Under the pieces are notes generated by a model. The model was not told the DNA's origin. It worked only from the letters and a program-made list of their open reading frames with translations, and did no database searches. From NCBI GenBank assembly GCA_020846715.1, contig JADLDK010000050.1:1-64000 (forward strand): 64,000 nucleotides of DNA, in the 5' to 3' direction. Shown piece by piece: positions 25,581-34,838 of the stretch; position 1 is the first letter of the stretch, and each line of letters begins with the position of its first letter. This DNA comes from Armatimonadota bacterium (lineage in GTDB: Bacteria > Armatimonadota > UBA5829 > DSUL01). The position numbers were made by a program, and so were the translations under genes.

Positions 25581-28385
25581 CTAAGGTCCACTGCTCTTGG
25601 GCGAGGTAGTTTCTGTCGAAGGAGCGGTAACGGGTGTCAGCGAGGCCTTCTCTGACTTTGATCTGGAGGGGTCAGATTCAGAAGTTGCTGAAGCCCCAGC
25701 CTCTTGAGCTGGTTTTTCTGGCTCAGGTAGCGCGCCGGAGTGAACGGCTTGCCCAGGCTGGCCAGGGTCATCCGCCTTTGTCGGGCCGACAGGTTTGGAT
25801 TGGGCGACGGGCTTTCCATCAATCCGATCAATGGCCTGACGCGCCTTCTCGTCTGCAGGATTCATCTGCAGGGTCTGCTCGTATAAAGCTCTTGCTTCTT
25901 TCTTCTTTCCCTGCTTTTCGTACAACTCAGCGAGGCGGTCGCGAGCGTCAAAATCAAAAGAGAACGGAGCATTTACAACACGCTGAAGATGAGCCGTCGC
26001 ACGCTCAGTGTTGTTGAGATCAAGGTACGACAACGCCAGCTCCTTGTGTATCATCGGATTGTCTGGCTGAGCTTTGAGGGCCTTGCTGAGCGTCTGCACA
26101 GACTCCTTCGGTTTACCCGCCATGCGCAGAGCTTTGCCTTCGTAAGTAAGGATATCAGGGGCGGGCTGTTTTGCTGCCAGTTGTTGAAATGTCTGAACTG
26201 CGTCCGAAGTGAGCCCGGCCTTCGCGTATTCCTCAAGAAACTGATCGTAGGGCGGAGGACCGCTTTTCGGCTGAGACATCACCAGGCGCCGCAGCAGTTG
26301 CCTGTAGTCATCAGTCTTGCCTTCTGCGGAGTAGATGTCCTTCAGTTTGGGTAGAGCATCTGATCCGGTCGGGTCTATCTCAGCTAGCCTCAGGTACATG
26401 TCCCGAGCTTCATCTTTCTTGCCCTGTTTCGAAAGCACTTCGGCCGCTTTGCTCAGAGGAGCCGTAACTTTAGGATTACGGGTGTAAGCCTCTTCATAGG
26501 CCTTTACCGCCGCGTCATAGTCACCCTTCTTGTTCAGGGCATCCGCCAGATTCACCTGGAGAGCGGCATCTTTGGGATATTTCTCAGCGAGTCTTTTGTA
26601 TTCTGCGAGAGCTTCGTCCGGCTTGCTTGCCTCAGTCAACAGCAGGCCGAGCTTGCTGAGAATCTGAGGAGCGTTGGGCTCATCCCCAGCGACCTCTTCA
26701 ACCTTTCTGTACTGCGCTATGGCTTCATCGTATTTCTGCTGACGCTCGTAGATCGCGGCCTTACCGATAAGCGCCTGAGTGCTGCTGCCATCTATCTTAA
26801 GCGCCGCATCGTATTCTGCCAGCGCCTTCGTAAAATCGGCCTTGGCCGGGTCTTTGTCAGGTGCGCTTTTTACCGCCTCGTCACTGAGGATAATCGCCGC
26901 AGTGAAGTAAGGCTCGAGTTTTTTTGGCTCCGCCTTCTTTGCCAGATCGGTGTCGGCTATGGCTTTGTCAGGCTGGTCCGCCCTGCTCCACATTTGCGCT
27001 GCTGAGAGATAGTCAGACAACGGCTGTGAGTCTTTGGACGCCTTTGCCGCCTGCTCATAAGCCTCGGCGGCTTCGGATAGTTTGTTACGTGAAGACTGGA
27101 CACGAGCAATGGCGCGGTAGCTTTCTGCGGAGTGAGTTTCCGCTGCGCGCTCTTCCCAGAGCCTGAGCGCCTGATCCTGCTTTCCCTGTCGCTCATAAAG
27201 CCCGGCGAGGCGCTCCGTCATTGCCGCTCTCTGCTGCTTATCGGCAATCTTCGCACGCCCCTTTTCAAGCGCCGTCACTGCTTCGGGTGTCTTGTTTTGC
27301 ACTTCGTAAACGTACGCCAGCCCTTCATACGCATTGGCGTTTCGGGGGTCAGCAGCCAGAGCTTTTTTGTAGAGGGCTTCAGCCTCAGAATTTTTGCCAG
27401 TCAGACTTTTTACCAGCCCCAGATTTCCAAGGGCAAGACTGCTCTTGGGGTCCGCTTTCACGGCTGCTTCGTAAGCTTTTTCCGCAGCCTTGAAGTTCCT
27501 GGCGCCGTATTCAAGACGCCCCAGATTCATCTGCGCAATGAAGTTGCCCGGTTCAAGCGTAGCGGCCTTCTGATACTGAACCAGAGCATCCTGTGACTTG
27601 TTGAGCTTCTCCAGCACCTGAGCGTACTGGAGTCTGGCCAAAACGTTGGTCGGCTGAGACGCGACAACCGACTTGAAGCCCTTTTCTGCAGCTTTGAGAT
27701 CATTGGCCTGCAAAGCCGTCTGCGCTATCATAGCCTGTGGACGCGGGTCTGAAGGCTTCAGCGCCGCCGCCTTGTTGTACGCCTCAATGGCCGCTCCGTA
27801 GTCCTTTGCGTTAGCCCGCGCAAAACCCAGATTCATCCACGCGTCAAAGTTCTTTGGATTGAGCTCTACGCTGCGACTGAACTGATGGGCGGCTTCGTTG
27901 AACTCTTTCTTTCTCGTGCTCAGTAAACCGAGCGCAAATGGAACGGAAGCGTTGCGCGGATTGATGGCCTCCACAGTCTCCGCCATTTTCTTGGCCTGCG
28001 CCACATCTCCCTGTTGAGCAGCGCTTTGCAGAAGGCTTTCAAGAATCCCAAGAGAACGCTTGCCGATATCGTTTGTGGAGTTGAGTTTGTACGCCCTGGA
28101 CAGGCCCCACCTGGCGCCATCCAGATTCTTCGCTTCGTAGGACACAATGCCCAGATTGAACCAGCTCCGCTGATCGCCGGGTTGGAGGGAAGTGATCTTT
28201 TTCAGCACATCCAGCGCTTTGCTGTACTGCTTTTTCTGCATCAACTGCTGCGCCTGCGCCTGTAGCTGAACAATATTCTGATTCGCTGGAGCACAGTCGC
28301 CGGGACGCACGGCAAGTGTCATCAGAACAAGGGCAACAAAGCTCAGGCAACGCAGAACGATCCGATATCTGGCTGATTGTCTCAA
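25581..28385 (-). CDS. Large secreted TPR-repeat protein
   Basis: 934 aa. An N-terminal signal peptide (YRIVLRCLSFVALVLMTLAV) is followed by about 20 tandem tetratricopeptide repeats from residue 35 to about 850, for example AWMNLGFARANAKDYGAAI and ALGNLGLVKSLTGKNSEAE. A low-complexity Pro/Ser/Lys tail ends the protein. TPR solenoids hold protein complexes together; an exported one may organise cell-envelope or secretion machinery, but no partner is evident. The start is TTG at 28385 with CGGAG 8 bp upstream. It is the longest TPR array here; three other gene products in the window also contain TPRs. Confidence 0.88.
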   Translation of the reverse strand: MRQSARYRIVLRCLSFVALVLMTLAVRPGDCAPANQNIVQLQAQAQQLMQKKQYSKALDVLKKITSLQPGDQRSWFNLGIVSYEAKNLDGARWGLSRAYKLNSTNDIGKRSLGILESLLQSAAQQGDVAQAKKMAETVEAINPRNASVPFALGLLSTRKKEFNEAAHQFSRSVELNPKNFDAWMNLGFARANAKDYGAAIEAYNKAAALKPSDPRPQAMIAQTALQANDLKAAEKGFKSVVASQPTNVLARLQYAQVLEKLNKSQDALVQYQKAATLEPGNFIAQMNLGRLEYGARNFKAAEKAYEAAVKADPKSSLALGNLGLVKSLTGKNSEAEALYKKALAADPRNANAYEGLAYVYEVQNKTPEAVTALEKGRAKIADKQQRAAMTERLAGLYERQGKQDQALRLWEERAAETHSAESYRAIARVQSSRNKLSEAAEAYEQAAKASKDSQPLSDYLSAAQMWSRADQPDKAIADTDLAKKAEPKKLEPYFTAAIILSDEAVKSAPDKDPAKADFTKALAEYDAALKIDGSSTQALIGKAAIYERQQKYDEAIAQYRKVEEVAGDEPNAPQILSKLGLLLTEASKPDEALAEYKRLAEKYPKDAALQVNLADALNKKGDYDAAVKAYEEAYTRNPKVTAPLSKAAEVLSKQGKKDEARDMYLRLAEIDPTGSDALPKLKDIYSAEGKTDDYRQLLRRLVMSQPKSGPPPYDQFLEEYAKAGLTSDAVQTFQQLAAKQPAPDILTYEGKALRMAGKPKESVQTLSKALKAQPDNPMIHKELALSYLDLNNTERATAHLQRVVNAPFSFDFDARDRLAELYEKQGKKKEARALYEQTLQMNPADEKARQAIDRIDGKPVAQSKPVGPTKADDPGQPGQAVHSGALPEPEKPAQEAGASATSESDPSRSKSEKASLTPVTAPSTETTSPKSSGP

Positions 28386-28483
28386 ATCAAGTGCTCCGTC
28401 CGATCTACAAATGGCGGGTTTGACGTCAAGCCTCTATACGGAAACTGCTAAGCGGCGCGCTCCCTAAACTCCACTTTTTTCTG

Positions 28484-28822
28484 CTACTCGGAGTGATCAT
28501 CATCTTCGTCAAAATCATCTTCATCCAGTCCGCTGGAAGCATAACTGAACGAAGATACCTCCTCACCACGAAAGACCGTCACGAACAGATCTTCCCGGTC
28601 GAAGCTTGGCAAATAGCTGGAAACGATATCTTCATCGATCGTTGCGAGGAGCGCCTCTTCGTCCGTTGGCGGCACTTCGACCTCAAAGATGAGCGTTGCG
28701 TGAATGGTATCGTGGGAGTAGTGCAAGTGCAATTGTCCGATGCGCCGCTCCTGTGTGTCCCAGATCAGAAATACCTCAGAAGTAGGCGTCCGGACAAGCC
28801 GGGACAGCTTGATGTCTAGCAT
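28484..28822 (-). CDS. Small acidic protein of unknown function
   Basis: 112 aa. The ATG at 28822 is preceded by AAGGAGTG at good spacing, so I place the start there rather than at the open frame further upstream. The first 90 residues look like a compact alpha/beta domain (VFLIWDTQERRIGQLHLHYS, ATLIFEV, EDLFVTVFRGEEV). The C-terminus is a run of Asp and Glu (DEDDFDEDDDHSE). No family recognised. It has its own extended -10 promoter at 28966-28974. Confidence 0.65.
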   Translation of the reverse strand: MLDIKLSRLVRTPTSEVFLIWDTQERRIGQLHLHYSHDTIHATLIFEVEVPPTDEEALLATIDEDIVSSYLPSFDREDLFVTVFRGEEVSSFSYASSGLDEDDFDEDDDHSE

Positions 28823-28965
28823 AATAGGGGCACTCCTTCCTGCGTTGCGCGCCTGTAAACGGCCATAGCTACGCGCCAGTCGTGTTGCGCTCTGGACGGC
28901 ATTGCGGCGACTTGAGCAGTGATCGCCCGCCCCTCCTGACTTTCTAATCAGGCGGGAGCGCCAAG

Positions 28966-28974
28966 AGTATAGCA
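28966..28974 (-). promoter_or_regulatory. Extended -10 promoter of the small acidic protein gene
   Basis: Minus strand TGC-TATACT (28974-28966), an extended -10 element; no -35 match is visible. The leader would be about 138 nt. Confidence 0.45.
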
Positions 28975-29022
28975 CATCCTTCGGGTGACCGCGCACTGAT
29001 CATCACCCTGCATATGGACGGC

Positions 29023-29919
29023 TCAAGGCTTACAGACACGACACGGTGTGTATTTCCCGTCAATCGCCTCCTGACGGCTGTAAAGAGGTACGCTATTGGA
29101 CGGCCCTGGCCCCATACGGCACCCCGGTTTGTGGAATTTCTTGCTCTGCTTATTTCCGATGTACATGGCTTTGCCGCCAGAGGACGGTCCGGAACCGGAA
29201 GGAGCCTGGGCAGATGAGGGAGGCGCTCCTGTTTGAAGCACGGTCTTGTTATTTGTGTCACCCTCCGGATCGTCTGTCACTGTCTTTGAAACCTGAGGAT
29301 GCGCCTGAATACTCAGCATTCCTGCCCACGCGTCGGCCAGAGACTGCGCAACCCAGCCGACACACCCCTTTCTCAGAGCCGCCAAGGAAGCAGAGTCCCC
29401 GGTCTTAGTAGCCGACAACACATCCGAACGAAGTTTGGCAGATTTACTGGACAAAGACTCAGCAGCGGCAGTTGGATCTGTCACAGGCTGAGTCGTGAGT
29501 TGAGGAGCGTCACTCAACTGAGTTTGCAGAGCGACGGCGTTCAGAAATCCCGCGCCATTTTCTTCGTTTTGCAGCTTTTCAAAAGCCAGAGCGACAACGG
29601 ACCTGGCAGCAGCAGCCAGTAGATCGGCGGATGCAACATTGTCTTTTGACTGTTTGAAAATAAGCTGGAGTTGGGAACGAAGGTCGTCGCTCTTGAAAAG
29701 CGGTAGAGTCTGGAGGCGAGCTCGCAGGTCAAGCTCAAGAGGCGCAATCTGCGCGCGCACATCTGGAGGCAACTTCAACAGCGTAATTTCAGCGAGCCTG
29801 GCGGTCAGCGCTGGTTCGCACCCGGAGTCAGCATCAACCGGCATGCGGGAGCTACCGGCAATCGCCACGCAAAGAGCAAGACTGAGAATCAAGCGCCACC
29901 GTGTGACTGGCAGTGTCAT
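29023..29919 (-). CDS. Secreted protein with C-terminal Ada-like Cys/His metal motif
   Basis: 298 aa. The signal peptide is about 5-28, then a helical region rich in Ala, Leu and Gln, then a Ser/Gly/Pro linker. The final 45 residues are YIGNKQSKKFHKPGCRM...YTPCRVCKP. This His/Cys pattern is shared by Ada-type zinc-binding domains found at the ends of secreted nucleases, where it may bind metal or DNA; no nuclease domain is visible here. The ATG at 29919 overlaps the RsmI stop codon (ATGA) and has AAGG 6 bp upstream, so translation is coupled to rsmI. Function unknown. Confidence 0.72.
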   Translation of the reverse strand: MTLPVTRWRLILSLALCVAIAGSSRMPVDADSGCEPALTARLAEITLLKLPPDVRAQIAPLELDLRARLQTLPLFKSDDLRSQLQLIFKQSKDNVASADLLAAAARSVVALAFEKLQNEENGAGFLNAVALQTQLSDAPQLTTQPVTDPTAAAESLSSKSAKLRSDVLSATKTGDSASLAALRKGCVGWVAQSLADAWAGMLSIQAHPQVSKTVTDDPEGDTNNKTVLQTGAPPSSAQAPSGSGPSSGGKAMYIGNKQSKKFHKPGCRMGPGPSNSVPLYSRQEAIDGKYTPCRVCKP

Positions 29920-30875
29920 TTCTTGCCTTTCCACTTCAGAATCGCCGCGTACACCTCGCGCCGCGGCCACCCAGTCGAGTTCGCCAGGGCCGTGACTGCG
30001 GCTTTATCGTCCATTCCTTCAGCGGCCAGCCGTCTGTATTCCTTCTCTACCTCCACGACGTCCGTGGTATCCGGCGCTGCTCCTTCCACAACTACAACGA
30101 ACTCCCCTCTCGGCCGTCGCGTCCCAAATTCTGTCAGGGCATCTTCAATCGTTCCGCGCCATATCTCTTCGAACATCTTTGTGAGCTCACGTCCCAGACA
30201 AATATGGCGCCCACTTAGTTTCCTGCCCATCGCCTCCAGCGTCAGTCGCAGCCGGTTCGGAGATTCATAGAACACCATCGTCCTGGGTTCGCGCGATAGA
30301 GTCTCAAAGAATCGCTCGCGCTCAAGCGTCTTTCGAGGTGGAAAACCGAGAAAGCAGAACGCTGAAGTTGACAACCCGGCAGCGCTCAGCAACGTAATCA
30401 GAGCGCTAGCTCCAGGAATCGGAATCACTCGGAGTTCCTTCTCGATACACCCCCGGATCAGTTCATGGCCCGGGTCACTTATTGCCGGCGTGCCAGCTTC
30501 ACTGACCAGCGCCACGCTGGCGCCTTTCTCAATGCGATGCAGAATGTCAGCAGCTTTATGTCCCCTGCTGTGCTGATGATACGACGTGAGAGGCGTGTGG
30601 ATGTCGTAGTGGCTAAGGAGCTTGAGAGTCGTTCGGGTGTCTTCAGAAGCAATCAGATCTGCTTCGCGCAAAATACGCAGCGCTCGCAGCGTGATGTCTT
30701 CAAGATTTCCTATTGGCGTTGCGACAACATAAAGCGCGCCCGGCCCATTCGGATCTGGGCCAGGCGCGCTAAGAGAGGAAGCGTCTTCCGCATAGTCCGA
30801 AGCGCTCTGACCAGAGACGGACAGTGTGCTCTCAGGCACAGTGTCAGCGCTTCGACGGCGCTGCGGATTTGTCAC
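29916..30875 (-). CDS. rsmI: 16S rRNA (cytidine-1402 2'-O)-methyltransferase RsmI
   Basis: 319 aa, SAM-dependent tetrapyrrole-methylase-fold enzyme. Family motifs: ALYVVATPIGNLEDITLRA, ASEDTRTTLKLLSHY, LVSEAGTPAISDPG, IPGASALITLLSAAGL, MVFYESPNRL and REL..MFEEIWRG. It methylates the ribose of C1402 in the 30S decoding centre. The N-terminus carries about 45 extra residues, low in complexity, before the fold starts, so a downstream start is possible. The listed GTG at 30875 overlaps the PPIase gene by 32 bp. It sits in a run of minus-strand genes (isomerase, PPIase, rsmI, Ada-motif protein). Confidence 0.93.
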   Translation of the reverse strand: MTNPQRRRSADTVPESTLSVSGQSASDYAEDASSLSAPGPDPNGPGALYVVATPIGNLEDITLRALRILREADLIASEDTRTTLKLLSHYDIHTPLTSYHQHSRGHKAADILHRIEKGASVALVSEAGTPAISDPGHELIRGCIEKELRVIPIPGASALITLLSAAGLSTSAFCFLGFPPRKTLERERFFETLSREPRTMVFYESPNRLRLTLEAMGRKLSGRHICLGRELTKMFEEIWRGTIEDALTEFGTRRPRGEFVVVVEGAAPDTTDVVEVEKEYRRLAAEGMDDKAAVTALANSTGWPRREVYAAILKWKGKK

Positions 30876-32526
30876 TGGAGTCAGTTCCGGCTGGGTTGTC
30901 GCCCTGTCCGCCCTTACCTGACTTGACCGGTGACGGCTCTTTGGCTGCGGTTGACTTTGGCGCAGTCTTCGTCGCAGGCCTGGATGCCTTTTCCTGCGCG
31001 GCGCGCTGTTGCTGCATCCGTTTTAGCGCTGCCTGGAAGATCTCGTCCGACTTCTTCGCCAGCTCAGGCTCCGGAAATTTGCTTTTGAACACCGTGGCAA
31101 GCTGCATATGGACCATCGGATCGTTGGTCACTTCAGCGGCCAGTTTGTAGTTCTCCAGAGCCTCTTTTTTCTTCCCCGCGGTGAACTCCATATCCGCGAG
31201 AGTCATGCGCGCCTGCGCGTCTTCAAATTTGTCTTTGAGACCGCGCTGAAGCGTCTTCATTGCGTCATCTTTGTGATTGAGCATCGACTGGATAGCTGCA
31301 AGCTGCACATAAGAACTGTCGGATGACGGGTCGTTGGCGTTCTGCTGGATGTGCCGCTTGAACGCCGCTTCAGCTTTAGTCAGCATCGGATATCCACCCG
31401 CGCCCTGGGAGTTCTTGCCAAAATAATAGTAGGCTTCAAACTCCGGGTCTTTGAAGGTGATCTTGGCATCCTTTTGAAGCTGTTCCAGCTTCGCCTGGAA
31501 AACCTCACCCCCGCGCTTCTGCATCAGCTCCTTGCGGTATTTGTCCTTGTTCTTGTCGAAGTCTTTTGGGAGCTTCAGCTCAGAGCTTTCGAGCTTTATG
31601 ATATGGTACCCGAACTGCGTCTTGACGGGAGTCTTTGTGTACTCTCCTGGTTTCAGGCGCAGCGCCGCATCCATATACTCCCGAGCGAACTGGGACTCCG
31701 CCGGCGTCTGGGCCGGGTACAATCCACCATTGTCTTTGGAGCCAGGATCGTCCGAGTACTGCTTGGCCAGCGTCGCAAAGTCCGCACCTTTGTTGAGCTT
31801 CTGGATGACCTCTTCCGCCCGCTTCTTAGCCGCTGCGTCAGATCTGGAGTTGGAGTCGATGAGAATGTGACGCGTCGTCAGAGCGCGATAGCTGTCACGC
31901 AAGTCAGCGTCCGTGACCTTTTGTTGACTGAGAATGCGGTCGTAGTACTTCTGTGTCAGCAACTGAAGTCTGATAGTGTCGTCGGATTCAGAGCTTTCAA
32001 TCTGCGCGCGGACGTAGTCCAGTCCCTTGTCGTCCCCCAGCCGCCGACGCAGTTCCCGGTCCACATCCTTGTCAGTCTTTCCTTTGGCCTTGTCACCAAA
32101 AACCATCTGTTTGATCTGACCAATCTGCTGCTCGTAGGCTTTGTCTTTATAGTCGCTGATATCGCGGCCAGAGACACGCACACCGTCGCTTTGCGCCGCA
32201 GAGGCGACAATCGCCTGCTGGATCATCTGAGGAATGAGCTGGCTCTTGATCCGGGCAGCCTGGGTGGGTGACCACTCCTGACCACTCTGTTTAGCCTGCT
32301 CTTTAGCTCGCTCGAGCTGGGCACGATAGAAAGCGTCAGAAATCTTGTCCCCGTTCACGATAAAGGCCGTCCGCACGCCGTCGCCCGTGCTGTCCTTGTC
32401 GGGGCCGCTTCTGGAGCCGGGACTGAAGCTGACAAAGATTGACACCAGCATGGCAATCAGAATGACTATGACGGCTGGCATCATAATCTTGTTGACCGCC
32501 TGTTCTCTGATCTTGATGATCGACAT
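30844..32526 (-). CDS. Membrane-anchored PpiC-type peptidyl-prolyl isomerase with TPR tail (SurA/PpiD-like)
   Basis: 560 aa. An N-terminal membrane helix (PAVIVILIAMLVSIFVSF, about 18-35) is followed by a SurA-N-like helical chaperone domain (about 50-190). A parvulin domain comes next (RHILIDSNSRSD, FATLAKQYSDDPGSKDNGGLYP, TQFGYHIIKLES, about 210-325). TPR-like helices and a Lys/Ala/Pro-rich tail end the protein. Topology places the isomerase in the periplasm, where it would fold exported or outer-membrane proteins. The gene starts at the base next to the stop of the upstream isomerase gene, so they are almost certainly cotranscribed. Confidence 0.9.
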   Translation of the reverse strand: MSIIKIREQAVNKIMMPAVIVILIAMLVSIFVSFSPGSRSGPDKDSTGDGVRTAFIVNGDKISDAFYRAQLERAKEQAKQSGQEWSPTQAARIKSQLIPQMIQQAIVASAAQSDGVRVSGRDISDYKDKAYEQQIGQIKQMVFGDKAKGKTDKDVDRELRRRLGDDKGLDYVRAQIESSESDDTIRLQLLTQKYYDRILSQQKVTDADLRDSYRALTTRHILIDSNSRSDAAAKKRAEEVIQKLNKGADFATLAKQYSDDPGSKDNGGLYPAQTPAESQFAREYMDAALRLKPGEYTKTPVKTQFGYHIIKLESSELKLPKDFDKNKDKYRKELMQKRGGEVFQAKLEQLQKDAKITFKDPEFEAYYYFGKNSQGAGGYPMLTKAEAAFKRHIQQNANDPSSDSSYVQLAAIQSMLNHKDDAMKTLQRGLKDKFEDAQARMTLADMEFTAGKKKEALENYKLAAEVTNDPMVHMQLATVFKSKFPEPELAKKSDEIFQAALKRMQQQRAAQEKASRPATKTAPKSTAAKEPSPVKSGKGGQGDNPAGTDSSDKSAAPSKR

Positions 32527-33375
32527 TTACACTCCTCTAACCATAGCGGCCAGACTCCTTAGGCTCTCTTCAGACGCCGCAGCTTTGCCGCCAACTTCTT
32601 TCGAATAGTGGGTTTCGAGAGACAATACTCCGTCATAGCCATCGGCTTTGAGTTGAGCTACCTGACCCACATAGTCCACCTGCCCCTGCCCAACTTTCAC
32701 AAACCGCACTTCGCCGCGCTCGTCACGCACAGCATCCTTGACATGCACGTGGGCGATCCAGGGCCTGATCGCCGTGTATCCATCCGGAAAAGGCACTTCA
32801 CCCGCGCAAAACGCATTCCCAGGGTCCCAAACTGCCGCGAGCGCCCCGTTGTCGAACTGGCGAAGCAGGCGTGCAGTTTCCTCCCCCGTCCCCTGAAAAC
32901 AGGAGTGCTCGTTTTCCAGCAGCAGACGCACTCCACGCTCCTTTGCCTTTGCCAGTGGCTCCTGGAATAATTCCACGATCCTGGCCTCAATCTCAGGCGT
33001 TGGATCAGAGCTACGCCAGAATGAAAAAACGCGAATGTTGCGCGTACCCAAAACGTCCGCCACGCGGCAGGCTCTGTCAAGTACGTCCATCTGATCTGCC
33101 AGCGTCAAATCCTTCGCTTCGTGCAGACGGCCACGTTCAGCCGCAGTGAAGTCTGTCAGATCGCACTTGAAAAACGGAGATGCGACAGCACAGACACTGG
33201 AGCCTGCATTATTCAGCGCGGCTTTCAAGGTGCGCAACTCTTCCTGATCCAGATCAATGCTGTTCTTGCCCCAAACCGCGCGAATCTCAGAGACTCTGAC
33301 ATCGCAGCGTTTCATAACCTCCAGGGCTTCGCTGATGTCCTGAGAAACTTCATCCGTTATAACGCCGACATCCAA
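32527..33375 (-). CDS. Sugar phosphate isomerase/epimerase-like TIM-barrel protein
   Basis: 282 aa, AP-endonuclease-2/xylose-isomerase-like TIM barrel. Metal-ligand segments are recognisable: LLLENEHSC (Glu), AAVWDPGNAFCAG (Asp), HVHVKDA (His, Asp) and GVLSLETHYSKE (Glu). Relatives include myo-inositol catabolism IolE/IolI, hydroxypyruvate isomerase and tagatose epimerases; the substrate cannot be assigned. The start is TTG at 33375 with AGGAG 7 bp upstream. An ATG at 33371 is out of frame. The stop codon is directly adjacent to the PPIase start. Confidence 0.83.
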   Translation of the reverse strand: MDVGVITDEVSQDISEALEVMKRCDVRVSEIRAVWGKNSIDLDQEELRTLKAALNNAGSSVCAVASPFFKCDLTDFTAAERGRLHEAKDLTLADQMDVLDRACRVADVLGTRNIRVFSFWRSSDPTPEIEARIVELFQEPLAKAKERGVRLLLENEHSCFQGTGEETARLLRQFDNGALAAVWDPGNAFCAGEVPFPDGYTAIRPWIAHVHVKDAVRDERGEVRFVKVGQGQVDYVGQVAQLKADGYDGVLSLETHYSKEVGGKAAASEESLRSLAAMVRGV

Positions 33376-33544
33376 AGGGATACTCCTGCTATTGCTTCAA
33401 ACGCTACTCAGTTGACACAGATTCCCAACGTGCTATGCGACGCAGAGATCTGGCCCAGAGAGCTTCGCACATCTTATGGAGCCACGAGCGCAGTTGTCAA
33501 CCGAATCCGCAACAGCAAGCGACAGGCAGGCCGAAAAGCGCAAC

Positions 33545-34819
33545 TCAGACGCAACGAGGAACGCTGAACCAGAAGGCAGATCCCTTTCCGGGAGAGCTTT
33601 CGGCTCCCGCCCTGCCGCCGTGCAGCTCTGCAATCCTTTTTACGATAGGCAGACCCAGTCCTGTTCCGGCATGTGTATGTTCCAGGGATTTCACGCGGTA
33701 GTAGCGCTGCCACACGCGCTCGAGTTCAGATTCGCTAAGACCCGGTCCGCTGTCTCGCACTTCCAGCACTGCATGATCAACACGACGGAACACGCGTATA
33801 TCAACGGACGACGCTGAAGGGCTGAAGCCTATAGCGTTGGATACAAGATTCGTGAGGGCTTGCCGGATACGCCTGGCATCGCCGCGGGCTGCTGCAGCAT
33901 CATCCCCTACACAGAATTGCAGGGAAATTCCGCGGTCAGCTGCGGTTCTTTCGAAAAGCTCAACAGTTTCACTGACGACTACCGCCAGGTCCACCCGTTT
34001 GAAATGCAGGTCAACGCAGTCCTCAGCCAGCGCAGAGAAGTCGAGCACATCCGCCAACAGAGCAGACATCCGGTGACACTGGTCCAGAATCAGCTTCAGG
34101 TAGTGCTCATTGGTTTTTGGATCTTGAGCAGAGCCGTCCAGAAGCGCTTCCGCACAGCCTTGAATTCCAGTAAGCGGCGCGCGAAGATCGTGCGCAACAT
34201 CCGCAGAGCACTGACGATGACGCTGAAGCATCTCAAGCTCCTGCCGGCGGTCCTGGAGAATGGCGATAGATCCGCCATCGTCCAGCACAACTGCACGCGC
34301 CGTAATACCAGAGACACCTGATCTCTGCTCAGACGACACAGGGCCAAGAGTGACGTCGCGACTCAAATCGATACCATGGCGGATAGCCTGGCGCAACACC
34401 TGCCCGACTTCGGTTCCCAAAGGCGTTTGCTCAAAGGACGCGACATCTTCAATCCCAGCCATGTGAAGCGCGACCGGATTGACGGCCGTCACCTGCAGGT
34501 TCGAGTCCATCACGACGATACCATCAGAAGAAATGGCAAAGATTCTTGCAGCAGCGGAAGACGGCAGCAAGATTTGCTCTGGTTGAGGATTAGCGGCCCG
34601 AACGGAGTCATCAGAGGACATAGGTGTCGCCTTTGAGGTCTGGGGATGCAGATGGCGATCAATAACCAGAAATGCCGCTGCTAAAACGAATGCGAGAGAA
34701 GGAACCAAAAGGGCAGCCCGTCCCGGGGAGAGAGAATGCCCGGCCGGATAGGCAAACGCCGTAGACGACACAATAGTGGCTCCAAGCGCCATGAGCATAG
34801 CAGAGGCGGCCCGGCGCAT
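33545..34819 (-). CDS. PAS-containing sensor histidine kinase
   Basis: 424 aa. Two N-terminal membrane helices (about 5-24 and 35-52) are followed by a PAS domain at about 86-190 (ISSDGIVVMDSNLQVTAVNPVAL). The HisKA dimerisation helix has phospho-accepting His210 in VAHDLRAPLTGIQG. The catalytic ATPase follows: N box LTNLVSNAIGFSP, G1 DSGPGLSE, G2 GTGLGLPIVK. There is almost no periplasmic loop, so the signal is likely sensed in the membrane or through the PAS domain. The frame is open upstream into the regulator gene, but the ATG at 34819, 19 bp after the regulator stop, fits the TM layout. It pairs with the response regulator just upstream. Confidence 0.92.
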   Translation of the reverse strand: MRRAASAMLMALGATIVSSTAFAYPAGHSLSPGRAALLVPSLAFVLAAAFLVIDRHLHPQTSKATPMSSDDSVRAANPQPEQILLPSSAAARIFAISSDGIVVMDSNLQVTAVNPVALHMAGIEDVASFEQTPLGTEVGQVLRQAIRHGIDLSRDVTLGPVSSEQRSGVSGITARAVVLDDGGSIAILQDRRQELEMLQRHRQCSADVAHDLRAPLTGIQGCAEALLDGSAQDPKTNEHYLKLILDQCHRMSALLADVLDFSALAEDCVDLHFKRVDLAVVVSETVELFERTAADRGISLQFCVGDDAAAARGDARRIRQALTNLVSNAIGFSPSASSVDIRVFRRVDHAVLEVRDSGPGLSESELERVWQRYYRVKSLEHTHAGTGLGLPIVKRIAELHGGRAGAESSPGKGSAFWFSVPRCV

Positions 34820-34838
34820 GGCAGATCGGGTTGGAGTA

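Noticed and set aside
31351-32271. Plus-strand 306-aa open frame opposite the PPIase gene
   Set aside because: Antisense shadow of a strongly supported parvulin gene; composition is that of reverse-strand codons.
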